Source of the DNA: Alphaproteobacteria bacterium
GTDB taxonomy: Bacteria > Pseudomonadota > Alphaproteobacteria > Micropepsales > Micropepsaceae
Direction: 5' to 3'
Assembly (NCBI GenBank): GCA_003131925.1
Contig: PKWC01000053.1
Coordinates: 9,952-15,424, forward strand
DNA: 5,473 nt
The notes beneath the pieces were generated by a model. It ran no database searches. It was not told where the DNA came from and worked only from the letters and a program-made list of their open reading frames with translations. How positions within the stretch are numbered: position 1 is the first letter of the stretch; the number at the start of each line of letters is the position of its first letter. Both the position numbers and the translations under genes were made by a program. This document shows, piece by piece, positions 1 through 5,473 of the stretch.

Positions 1-98
1 AGAATTCGTGGTTGCCCGCGGCGGCCGTTTTGACGTAGCCTATGAGAAGCCCAGACGTGCCCGAATGAACGGCGCACGCTCCGCAAAGGGGACTCCAA
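1..98. other. Left-edge upstream region of the propeller gene
   Basis: This stretch precedes the propeller gene. Reading frame 1 from the window edge stops at 31-33 (TGA), so the tail of an upstream plus-strand gene could end here, but ten codons are too few to judge. A TTGACG at 30-35 resembles a -35 box, but no acceptable -10 box follows at normal spacing. The open frame that runs from here into the propeller gene (8-262) has no family signature and is read as a shadow. The promoter of the propeller gene may lie here or further left. Confidence 0.4.
86..92 (+). promoter_or_regulatory. Ribosome binding site of the propeller gene
   Basis: AAGGGGA lies six bases before the ATG at 99-101, which is a good Shine-Dalgarno match and spacing. 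Together with the signal peptide that begins at this ATG, it fixes the start of the gene. Confidence 0.75.
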
Positions 99-1763
99 AT
101 GAAATTGAACCGAAGTATGGCGGCGAGCGCCTCTGTGCTCGCACTTGCAGCAATCGCTTCGCTCGCCACGAGCGCCGCTGCACATCCGATCTATTTACCC
201 TACCACAGGGGAGCGACGCCGCCGGATCCGAACACGCCCCTCGTCCATGTTGGACCTTATGAGGCTCCCTACGTCGCGCCCAAAAATAGCACGTCCGGCA
301 CATGGACGGACGTGAACAATGTTCCCTTTACGGGCCAGGGCGGCTGGGGACCGCTGCTGCTGACCGACGGCTCGGTTATCATCAAGCACGCGTTCACCGG
401 CACCACCGCTAGTTGGGAGAAGCTCACGCCGGACAAAAAAGGCAAGTACACCACCGGCACATGGAAGGCGATCGCATCGATGCCGTCCGGCTACCAACCC
501 GATTTCTATGCCTCGCAAGTTTTGCCCAATGGAAACGTGTTGGTAGAAGGCGGTGAATACAACGGAGGCAGTGGCGACTGGACCAACAAGGGCGCGATCT
601 ACGATCCGGTCAAGGACAAATGGACGTCGGTAAACCCGCCCACCGGCTGGAACAGCATTGGAGACTCGGCAAGCCTCATTCTGCCGGACGGCAGCTTCAT
701 GCTGGCGGACTGCTGCTTCTTTGGGACCGGCCAGCAGGTGTTGGGTACGGTCAGCGGCACGACCGTGACTTGGGGGACTCCTACGACCACCTGGACGTGC
801 AACAAGGTTCAGTCGAACTATCCCTGCATGGACGAAGAGGGCTTAACCCCGCTGCCCGGCGGCGACGTGTTCCTGGTGGACGTCTGGGATTACACCAGCA
901 CCTCCGATGAGTACTGGATCTACGACACGGCGGCCGGTACCTGGAGTGAACCAGGAGCCACCCCGGACCGGTTGAGTGACACGAGCGCCTTCGAACTTGG
1001 ATCGGCGCCACTGACGCCACAATACGGCAAGAAAGGAACCATCATCCAGTTCACCGCCAACACATCGCCCGGCGTCGAAGACATCTATAGTGTTAAAAGT
1101 GGCACCTGGAAAACGGGCCCGCAAATGAAGGTCGGCTCCACAGTCTACGACGCCGCCGACGCTCCTTCGGCGACGTTGCCGGACGGCAACGTTCTCGCGG
1201 AGGCCAGCCCAGGCACTTTCGCTACGCCTGCGCATTTCTTCGAGTTCAATATCAGCAAAACGGGCGTTGTGACCGCGACACAGGTGAATGATCCGAGCAC
1301 AGCAGGCAGCAGCACCGACTTTACCGGCAACTTGATGGTTCTTCCGACAGGCCAGGTCCTGTGGGACAATAGTCAGTCTAGCACCGAGGTCGCAGTCTAT
1401 ACGCCGAAGGGCAAGCCCAAAGGGAAGTGGAAGCCGGTGGTGTCGAGCGTGAACTCCTCGCTGACGGTTGGCAGCACGGGCAATGCCATCTCCGGCACCA
1501 ACTTCAACGGCTTCGATCTGGGTGGGGTTTACGGCGACGATGCGCAGTCGTCGACGAACTACCCGCTCGTGCGCATCACCAACACTTCGACCGGCGACGT
1601 CTGCTTCGGCCGCAGCTACAGCTTCTCGACGATGGGTGTGTGGACGAAGGGCACCACCAACGCCGAGTTCGACATTCCGTCCAGCTGCACGACAGGCGCA
1701 AGCACGCTTCAGGTGATCGTCAATGGTATCGCGTCTGTGGGCACGGCCGTGACGCTGAGCTAA
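99..1763 (+). CDS. Secreted kelch/galactose-oxidase-like beta-propeller protein with C-terminal E-set domain
   Basis: The 554-residue protein starts with a signal peptide: basic n-region (K2, R5), hydrophobic alanine-rich core, likely cleavage after A28 (SAAA then HP). The body is a beta-propeller. Blade strands of the form L-P-x-G-x-V recur near residues 86-95, 141-152, 193-203, 251-261, 359-369 and 414-424, and partner strands such as YDPVKDKW (168-175) and YDTAAGTW (275-282) are kelch-like. Residues 447-554 form an immunoglobulin-like E-set domain with NYPLVRITN (487-495). Six cysteines (205, 206, 234, 243, 502, 530) would allow disulfides after export. Galactose and glyoxal oxidases need copper-binding histidines late in the chain; here no histidine occurs after H379 and the only Tyr-His pair is at 35-36. 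I therefore infer a binding or structural role rather than oxidase activity. The start is supported by AAGGGGA six bases upstream. The gene stands alone and ends at a strong terminator. Ligand unknown. Confidence 0.88.
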   Translation: MKLNRSMAASASVLALAAIASLATSAAAHPIYLPYHRGATPPDPNTPLVHVGPYEAPYVAPKNSTSGTWTDVNNVPFTGQGGWGPLLLTDGSVIIKHAFTGTTASWEKLTPDKKGKYTTGTWKAIASMPSGYQPDFYASQVLPNGNVLVEGGEYNGGSGDWTNKGAIYDPVKDKWTSVNPPTGWNSIGDSASLILPDGSFMLADCCFFGTGQQVLGTVSGTTVTWGTPTTTWTCNKVQSNYPCMDEEGLTPLPGGDVFLVDVWDYTSTSDEYWIYDTAAGTWSEPGATPDRLSDTSAFELGSAPLTPQYGKKGTIIQFTANTSPGVEDIYSVKSGTWKTGPQMKVGSTVYDAADAPSATLPDGNVLAEASPGTFATPAHFFEFNISKTGVVTATQVNDPSTAGSSTDFTGNLMVLPTGQVLWDNSQSSTEVAVYTPKGKPKGKWKPVVSSVNSSLTVGSTGNAISGTNFNGFDLGGVYGDDAQSSTNYPLVRITNTSTGDVCFGRSYSFSTMGVWTKGTTNAEFDIPSSCTTGASTLQVIVNGIASVGTAVTLS

Positions 1764-1789
1764 GTTACACCAGAAAATCCGCGCATTCG

Positions 1790-1799
1790 GTTGCGCAAC
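1790..1799. repeat. Perfect 10-bp palindrome GTTGCGCAAC
   Basis: GTTGCGCAAC reads the same on both strands and lies between the propeller stop codon and the terminator hairpin. It could be a small protein-binding site or chance; palindromes of this size arise by chance every few hundred kilobases per exact word but are not rare as a class. Confidence 0.2.
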
Positions 1800-1805
1800 T
1801 CACTG

Positions 1806-1833
1806 ATGGGCGGGGAAACCCGCCCATTTTTTT
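1806..1833 (+). terminator. Intrinsic terminator of the propeller gene
   Basis: ATGGGCGGG (1806-1814) and CCCGCCCAT (1819-1827) form a perfect 9-bp, G+C-rich stem around a GAAA tetraloop (1815-1818), followed by a run of seven T (1827-1833). This is a textbook rho-independent terminator in the plus direction, 42 bases after the propeller stop codon. Read on the minus strand the same stem forms, but no T run follows it. It should therefore mainly serve the plus-strand gene and only weakly, if at all, the convergent DUF6165 gene ending at 1854. Confidence 0.93.
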
Positions 1834-1853
1834 CGCAGCGCGTGAGTCCAGCT

Positions 1854-2273
1854 CTATTCTTGCAGGCCTGACGACGTGGTTGTGTAGCTCTTTTCCTCGA
1901 CAAGCTCGGACTTCAGCAGGAGGTTGATTTTTGTTTTGAGCGCCATGCGCTCGTCGTTCTTTTTGCACACCGAGCGCGCGAGATCGACGAAAGCCGCACC
2001 GAAATGTCCCTTCGCCTCCTTGTCGCGGAGGAAATTTTCGACATCCCAGAGTTCCCGATTGATTCCGCCGAGGCGCGATTTGAGCTCCGCGATCTCCTTT
2101 GAACCGAGAACAGGCTCCGCGATTTCCCGCAGAAACCCCAGTTCCTTCTCCACATTCGCAACCGCGTCTTTCGCCACGATCCTTTCGCGTTTGATCTCGA
2201 GGATCGAGATCTTGTCGATCAGCTCCCCCCACGAGACCGGGATCCTGGGCGTTGCGGCGTGCGCCAGCGTCAT
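1854..2273 (-). CDS. DUF6165 family protein
   Basis: The 139-residue protein matches what I recall of DUF6165: an N-terminal IPVSWGELIDKISILEI block (11-27), a mid-protein ELWDVENFLR block (74-83), and a C-terminal part with KKNDERMALKTKI (104-116) followed by LVEEKSY (124-130). It has no signal peptide or membrane segment and should be cytoplasmic. The central region (about 28-120) is rich in charged residues and leucine, so it is probably largely alpha-helical, perhaps coiled coil. The family has no established biochemical function that I know of. The ATG overlaps the TGA of the TPR-glycosyltransferase gene as ATGA (2270-2273), and no strong Shine-Dalgarno sequence precedes it, so translation by reinitiation from the upstream gene is likely. 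A role alongside that glycosyltransferase is inferred from this coupling. Length is normal for the family, and no break is seen. Confidence 0.85.
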   Translation of the reverse strand: MTLAHAATPRIPVSWGELIDKISILEIKRERIVAKDAVANVEKELGFLREIAEPVLGSKEIAELKSRLGGINRELWDVENFLRDKEAKGHFGAAFVDLARSVCKKNDERMALKTKINLLLKSELVEEKSYTTTSSGLQE

Positions 2274-4267
2274 GGATGGCTCTGGTCGGCGCGCAGCATG
2301 TCGAGGAGCCGCATTTCCATCGCCGCAAATATGCTCCGCCAGTTTCCGCGCTCCGTCTGCCGGAATAATTTCATCGTCGGATACCAGGGGCTGTCGCAGC
2401 GATCGAGATGCCAGCGCCAGTCAGGGACATAGCTCAGCGCCACCCAGACCGGCCGGCCGAGCGCGCCCGCAAGATGCGCGACCGCGGTATCCGAAGTGAT
2501 CACAAGGTCCAGATTTTCCATGATCGCGGCCGTATCGATGAAGGCATCAGGGCCGGCATCGAAATCATCTCCGAATGTCTCTACCTTCATACCCGCCGGA
2601 AGGTCGAGCAGCTGTTCGGCGCCGGCATTCTTCTGCAGGCTGATCATTCGCACGCCCGCAATTCTGGCAATGCCTTCGAAGTGCCGGACCGGAAGCGACC
2701 TGCCAATGTCGACCTCTCCCCCTTTCGCGCCCTGCCAGCAAATTCCGACCCTGAATCCTCCGCTTCCGATCCTCGCGTTCCAATGACGGATTCTCTCCGG
2801 CTCGGCGGACAGATAAGGGATTTCTGCCGGAATGCTGTCTGCATCCGTGTGGAACGCAAGGGGCATGCTCAACAGCGGGATATGATAGTCGAATGCGGGC
2901 GGGCCGGACGTCAGTTCCCTGATGTGGATCGCGCGCCCGAGGCTTGTCATCAGCCGAACCAGCGGATCCTGCACGGCCAGCACGACCTCCTGGCCCATTT
3001 CCGCCGCGAGAAGCGCATACCGACAGAACTGTATCGTGTCCCCGAGACCTTGCTCCGCCTGAATGTAGAGGGATTTGCCGTCCAGACTCTCGGTTCCTGT
3101 CCACGCCGTTTGCCTGGCAACCAGGTTTGCGTCGTATTCGGGTTTGTGCTGCCGCCGTTCGTAGTGGCGCCAGCCTTCCTCAAAGCGTCCCATCAGAAGA
3201 GTGCAGACGGCTTTGTTCCAATGCGCCTCGGCAAGATCGGGCTTGAGTGCAATGGCGCAGTCGTAGTCCTGCAGGGCTTCATCCGGACGCTTCAGGCCCT
3301 TCAGGACGTTTCCTCTATTGTAATGCGCTTCCGCAAACCGGGGATTGAGTGCGACGGCCCTGCTGCAGTCCCGAAGCGCATCCTCGAGACGTCCGATCTC
3401 CCTGAGCGCCGTGCCACGGTTGTTGCGGGCGAGCGCATAACCGGGTCTGTGTCCGATCGCTCGACTATAGCTCTCGAGCGCTTCCTCCATGCGGCCGAGC
3501 CGGTGCAGCGCCATGCCCCTGTTGTTGTGAGCTTCTGCAAGATTGGGCTTGAGAGCGATGGCGCGATCATAGCTGCGCACGGCTTCGTCAGGACGGTTCA
3601 GGTCTGCGAGCGTATTGCCTCTGCCGAGATGAGCTTCGGCAAACCCGGGTTTGAGCGCGATCGTACGATCGAAACCGTCAAGCGCTTCGCTCAAGCGCCC
3701 AAAATGCCGTAAAGCGTGGCTCCGGTTGTATTGCGCTTCGACCAGATCAGCCTTTGCCGCGATTGCCCGCTCGTAGCTTTCGAGAGCGTCCCCAGGGCGA
3801 CCAAGCTCCATCAGCACGTTGCCGCGGTGCAGGTGAGCATCGGCATGGCCCGGTTGGAAAGCGATCGCCTTGTCGCAACTCCGGAGAGCATCATCGAAGC
3901 GCCGAAGCGCCTGCAGCGCGCCGGCCCTGTTGTGCCAGGCTGGCGCATGATCCGGCCGGCAAGCGAGCGCGCGATCAAAGCTCGCAACGGCCTCCTCCAG
4001 CCTGCGCAGCAACCCGAGTAGATTTGCCTTCCGGAAGTGCGTCTCCGCATCTCGCGGCCTGATCTGTATCGCACGCTCGAGGCTCTGCAGCGCTTCGTCG
4101 AATCTTCGAAGCGATTGGAGCACCATGGCGCGACGGCAGTGGGCTTCGGCGAGTTGCGGATTGCGCCGGATTTCGGCGTCGCATTGCTTCAGCGCCTCTT
4201 CGTGGCGCCGGTTCCCGTCCTCCGCGGCCGCGTTACCGCGCAGTCTTGCGTCGTCCGCGTTACTCAC
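2270..4267 (-). CDS. TPR-repeat protein with C-terminal glycosyltransferase-9-like domain
   Basis: The 665-residue protein has two halves. Residues 40-379 are ten consecutive 34-residue tetratricopeptide units in strict register (typical unit: AEAHNNRGMALHRLGRMEEA...), with a degenerate partial unit before them (about 11-39). Residues 397-660 resemble the GT-B fold of glycosyltransferase family 9 and related TPR-linked transferases. Landmarks are GLGD (407-410), VGICWQG (507-513) with RSLP (523-526), SLQ (543-545), and the nucleotide-sugar-site-like SDTAVAHLAGALGRPVW (592-608). There is no signal peptide or membrane segment. The likely role is sugar transfer to a glycan or protein, with the TPR half binding a partner; donor and acceptor are unknown. 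The start is GTG at 4265-4267: an in-frame TGA lies at 4283-4285, no ATG occurs before residue 48, and the Shine-Dalgarno sequence is weak, so the start is moderately secure. The last four bases overlap the DUF6165 gene. Confidence 0.88.
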   Translation of the reverse strand: MSNADDARLRGNAAAEDGNRRHEEALKQCDAEIRRNPQLAEAHCRRAMVLQSLRRFDEALQSLERAIQIRPRDAETHFRKANLLGLLRRLEEAVASFDRALACRPDHAPAWHNRAGALQALRRFDDALRSCDKAIAFQPGHADAHLHRGNVLMELGRPGDALESYERAIAAKADLVEAQYNRSHALRHFGRLSEALDGFDRTIALKPGFAEAHLGRGNTLADLNRPDEAVRSYDRAIALKPNLAEAHNNRGMALHRLGRMEEALESYSRAIGHRPGYALARNNRGTALREIGRLEDALRDCSRAVALNPRFAEAHYNRGNVLKGLKRPDEALQDYDCAIALKPDLAEAHWNKAVCTLLMGRFEEGWRHYERRQHKPEYDANLVARQTAWTGTESLDGKSLYIQAEQGLGDTIQFCRYALLAAEMGQEVVLAVQDPLVRLMTSLGRAIHIRELTSGPPAFDYHIPLLSMPLAFHTDADSIPAEIPYLSAEPERIRHWNARIGSGGFRVGICWQGAKGGEVDIGRSLPVRHFEGIARIAGVRMISLQKNAGAEQLLDLPAGMKVETFGDDFDAGPDAFIDTAAIMENLDLVITSDTAVAHLAGALGRPVWVALSYVPDWRWHLDRCDSPWYPTMKLFRQTERGNWRSIFAAMEMRLLDMLRADQSHP
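3131..4150 (-). repeat. Ten tandem 102-bp TPR-coding units
   Basis: This part of the TPR gene codes for ten successive 34-residue units (residues 40-73, 74-107, and so on to 346-379) without a single insertion or deletion in the register. Conservation is at protein level (G/A-N-x-L, R/K-x-x-E/D-A-L, A-I-x-x-x-P positions); codons vary between units, so this is an old and diverged array rather than a recent DNA duplication. The last unit is degenerate and leads into the linker before the transferase domain. Confidence 0.85.
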
Positions 4268-4307
4268 GCCAACCAGCCGTTCTCAGCATGGGGCGAGCCT
4301 ACAACGG

Positions 4308-4379
4308 CGGACCTGAACATTTCACGGCCGGATCGAACAATGCCCATTTCTGTTCTGGTCGAAATGGAGGTCAGGTCCG
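4308..4379. promoter_or_regulatory. Nested inverted repeats in the leader region of the TPR-glycosyltransferase gene
   Basis: The outer arms CGGACCTGA (4308-4316) and TCAGGTCCG (4371-4379) are perfectly complementary over nine bases. Inside them CCATTTC (4344-4350) and GAAATGG (4361-4367) form a second perfect 7-bp stem with a 10-base loop. In the minus-strand transcript this 72-base element would sit about 40 bases upstream of the GTG start of the TPR gene. It could be a structured mRNA leader or a pair of operator half-sites. It is not followed by a T run, so it is not a simple terminator. Chance occurrence is possible. Confidence 0.3.
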
Positions 4380-4472
4380 TCCGCTGACCCGCTGCGCGCC
4401 GCTGCCGAGGGCCCGGTCGAGCCGGGCGAGGGATCCTGCGGCGATCTTCTCCCAGCCGGGCGCGCCGATCAT
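4371..4472 (-). CDS. Doubtful 33-codon small ORF downstream of the six-cysteine gene
   Basis: An ATG at 4470-4472, eleven bases past the stop of the six-cysteine gene, opens a 33-residue frame beginning MIGAPGWEKIAAGSLARLD and ending with a TGA inside the inverted-repeat arm at 4371. Its composition is protein-like and the position would suit reinitiation, but there is no Shine-Dalgarno sequence and no recognised family. It could be a small gene, a decayed C-terminus of a lost gene, or a chance frame in G+C-rich DNA; the last is most likely. Confidence 0.12.
   Translation of the reverse strand: MIGAPGWEKIAAGSLARLDRALGSGAQRVSGRT
4411..4427. other. G+C-rich hairpin between the six-cysteine and TPR genes
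   Basis: GCCCGG (4411-4416) and CCGGGC (4422-4427) form a 6-bp stem with a five-base loop, about 57 bases past the stop codon of the six-cysteine gene. No T run follows on either strand. It could stabilise a transcript end or assist a factor-dependent stop, but it is not an intrinsic terminator, so read-through into the TPR gene cannot be excluded. Confidence 0.25.
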
Positions 4473-4483
4473 GCGCCGCGATG

Positions 4484-5047
4484 TCACGAATACGGATTCT
4501 GGAACCGCAGCACTTTCGACAGATCCTTGCCGCGAATGATTCCGGCCGAATGATAGAACAGGCCGTAGCTGTCGATCGTGGACATGTCCGGAAAGATGCA
4601 GGTGTCCAGAACGTCGTTGCTGTTGGTCGTCAGCACCCAGCCGCCGCCCGCGCCATCGATGCCGCCGAAGAGATCGGTGCCGCCAAGCTGCGAGCAGTAG
4701 CAGGAGCCCGGGCTGCCCTTGCAGTTTCCGTTGTAGGCAACCTCTGCGTAGTAGGCCAGCGCGGCCAGCGTCGGCAGCTTCGTCCACAGCGTGCCAAGCA
4801 GCACGCTGATCTGCGAACCGTCCTTTTGCGAAGTGAACTCGCAGAAATACTGCTTGCCGGAAAGCCGCAGCGGTGAGCCGCCATTCGTGCCGTACCAGGG
4901 TTGGCGCTCCTGCACGGTGCCGCGCTTCTGGATGCAATACGCCGATTCCTTCGCCAGCCCGCCCGGCTCCGCGGCCATTGCCGCCGGGGCGTGGACGGCG
5001 AACAGACATGCCGCCGCCAGTGCCGATATCGTTGAGAGAATTTTCAT
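4484..5047 (-). CDS. Secreted six-cysteine protein of unknown family
   Basis: I do not recognise this 187-residue protein. It begins with a clear signal peptide: K2, a hydrophobic core (about residues 5-19), and an A-M-A motif with likely cleavage after A25. The mature part has exactly six cysteines (38, 69, 109, 116, 118, 150), which would fit three disulfides in the periplasm or outside the cell. It includes a CKGSPGSCYC cluster (109-118), glycine-rich stretches (GGIDGAGGGW, 128-137) and many aromatic residues. The opening YC-x-x-x-x-G...R pattern (37-48) is faintly like small DUF333-type secreted proteins, but the match is too weak to assign. The frame stays open upstream to 5404, yet that extension lies antisense to the J-domain gene and would bury the signal peptide, so the ATG at 5045-5047 is chosen; GGGGTG stands just before it. 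The gene faces the same way as the TPR gene, 216 bp away, and is divergent from the J-domain gene. Confidence 0.75.
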   Translation of the reverse strand: MKILSTISALAAACLFAVHAPAAMAAEPGGLAKESAYCIQKRGTVQERQPWYGTNGGSPLRLSGKQYFCEFTSQKDGSQISVLLGTLWTKLPTLAALAYYAEVAYNGNCKGSPGSCYCSQLGGTDLFGGIDGAGGGWVLTTNSNDVLDTCIFPDMSTIDSYGLFYHSAGIIRGKDLSKVLRFQNPYS

Positions 5048-5207
5048 GACACCCCGCTTGCCGCCTTCGCCTCGGAGCAACGCTAGGCCCGGTGCGTCTC
5101 TGCTGCAACCTGAACGAAATCCATCGGGCCGCGTTGGCGGGAGATGAATGATTAACCGCTTCCACCTTAGGCTGGTTTTTTCGGAAATCGGGCCTTGGAT
5201 CGGATTC
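5048..5207. other. Divergent intergenic region
   Basis: This region separates the six-cysteine gene (minus) from the J-domain gene (plus) and should hold promoters for both. I see no strong sigma-70-type pair. The best minus-strand candidate, TTGCAG (5103-5108) and TAGCGT (5080-5085) with a 17-base spacer, matches only three of six bases in each box. If the J-domain gene starts at 5148 rather than 5208, the region shrinks to 100 bp. Confidence 0.4.
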
Positions 5208-5473
5208 ATGAGGAGTGATGGGCGTGCGATCACGACGAAATCGGTCCTGGTCGAGATCGCGCTTCTCGACGGATCGAGCCTGACCGGCAAACTCTGCGTG
5301 CCGATCCAGGGGCGCCTGACGGATTTGCTCAACGATGATCGCGAATTCGTGCCGGTCGAAAACAGGGACGGCAGCTTCGTGGCACTGGCAAAAAAGGCGA
5401 TCAAGCAGGTTACGCTGCCGGCCGCGGAGGCGGCGGCCTACCGGGGCGACGATCCCTACATGATCCTCGGCGT
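5208..5473 (+). CDS. J-domain (DnaJ-like) protein, N-terminal part, cut by the window edge
   Basis: The frame is open from the ATG at 5208-5210 to the right edge, giving 88 complete codons. Residues 13-70 look like a small beta-rich domain (VLVEIALLDGSSLTGKL, then GRLTDLLND), as found in front of the J domain in some alphaproteobacterial proteins. After a short alanine-rich linker, DDPYMILG (81-88) matches the start of a J domain (usually DPYxVLGV). The HPD motif that would confirm DnaK stimulation lies outside the window. The predicted role is a cytoplasmic co-chaperone or J-like scaffold. The start is uncertain: an in-frame ATG at 5148-5150, four bases after GGGAG, would add 20 residues and has the better ribosome site, while the start at 5208 places the beginning closer to the conserved domain. 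Confidence 0.7.
   Translation, partial: MRSDGRAITTKSVLVEIALLDGSSLTGKLCVPIQGRLTDLLNDDREFVPVENRDGSFVALAKKAIKQVTLPAAEAAAYRGDDPYMILG

Noticed and set aside
30..58. TTGACG as a -35 box for the propeller gene
   Set aside because: The bases 17 positions on (AGACGT) do not resemble a -10 box, so no promoter is called.
8..262. 84-codon plus-strand open frame overlapping the propeller start
   Set aside because: It overlaps the signal-peptide coding part of a gene with a good ribosome site, and its arginine-rich translation resembles no family.
1765..2328. 187-codon minus-strand open frame over the DUF6165 gene
   Set aside because: It is a shifted-frame shadow; the DUF6165 motifs are in the other frame.
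2408..3712. 434-codon plus-strand open frame opposite the TPR-glycosyltransferase gene
   Set aside because: It is antisense to a gene with unmistakable TPR and transferase motifs, its translation has no family signature, and long antisense frames are common in G+C-rich repeats.
3131..4150. Regular 102-base periodicity that could suggest a CRISPR or DNA repeat array
   Set aside because: The period equals 34 codons, the identity is at protein level, and the units are TPRs with no constant repeat and unique spacers.
4308..4379. tRNA-like element on the minus strand (72 bases, terminal stem, GTTCGATCC T-loop-like string)
   Set aside because: There is no D-arm, the internal stem is not at the anticodon position, the T-loop-like string lacks a matching 5-bp stem, and the terminal stem is nine rather than seven base pairs.
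4371..5165. 264-codon minus-strand open frame overlapping the six-cysteine gene
   Set aside because: It is arginine-rich and low in sequence logic, as expected of a shifted-frame shadow; the signal peptide and cysteine pattern support the other frame.
4484..5404. 306-codon version of the six-cysteine gene starting at 5404
   Set aside because: The extra N-terminal part lies antisense to the J-domain gene and would place the obvious signal peptide in the middle of the protein.

Overview
The G+C-rich composition, the coding style and the gene families suggest an alphaproteobacterium, most likely of the Hyphomicrobiales (rhizobial/methylotroph-like). The pointers are the DUF6165 protein paired with a TPR-glycosyltransferase, the J-domain protein with a beta-rich front end, and the secreted kelch-type propeller. 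This placement rests on remembered family distributions, not on a database search, and no genus is claimed.

Layout from left to right. Positions 1-98 hold no supportable gene apart from a ribosome binding site. Positions 99-1763 (+) encode an exported 554-residue beta-propeller (kelch/galactose-oxidase-like) with a C-terminal E-set domain, closed by a strong intrinsic terminator at 1806-1833. This gene converges on a minus-strand block. In transcription order (right to left) that block is a 187-residue secreted, six-cysteine protein of unknown family (4484-5047), a 216-bp gap with nested inverted repeats, a 665-residue TPR-glycosyltransferase (2270-4267), and a 139-residue DUF6165 protein (1854-2273). 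The last two overlap by four bases (ATGA). At the right edge a divergent plus-strand gene (about 5208 to beyond the window) shows the first residues of a J domain.

Working together: the TPR-glycosyltransferase and the DUF6165 protein look like one translationally coupled unit, probably acting in the cytoplasm on glycan or glycoprotein synthesis; the substrate cannot be read from the sequence. The propeller and the six-cysteine protein both carry signal peptides and should act outside the cytoplasm. Nothing shows that they belong to the same pathway.

I see no mobile element, CRISPR array, tRNA or rRNA, and no convincing new multi-gene system. The items most worth a second look are the coupled TPR-GT/DUF6165 pair, the unrecognised six-cysteine secreted protein, and the nested inverted repeats in the leader of the TPR gene.
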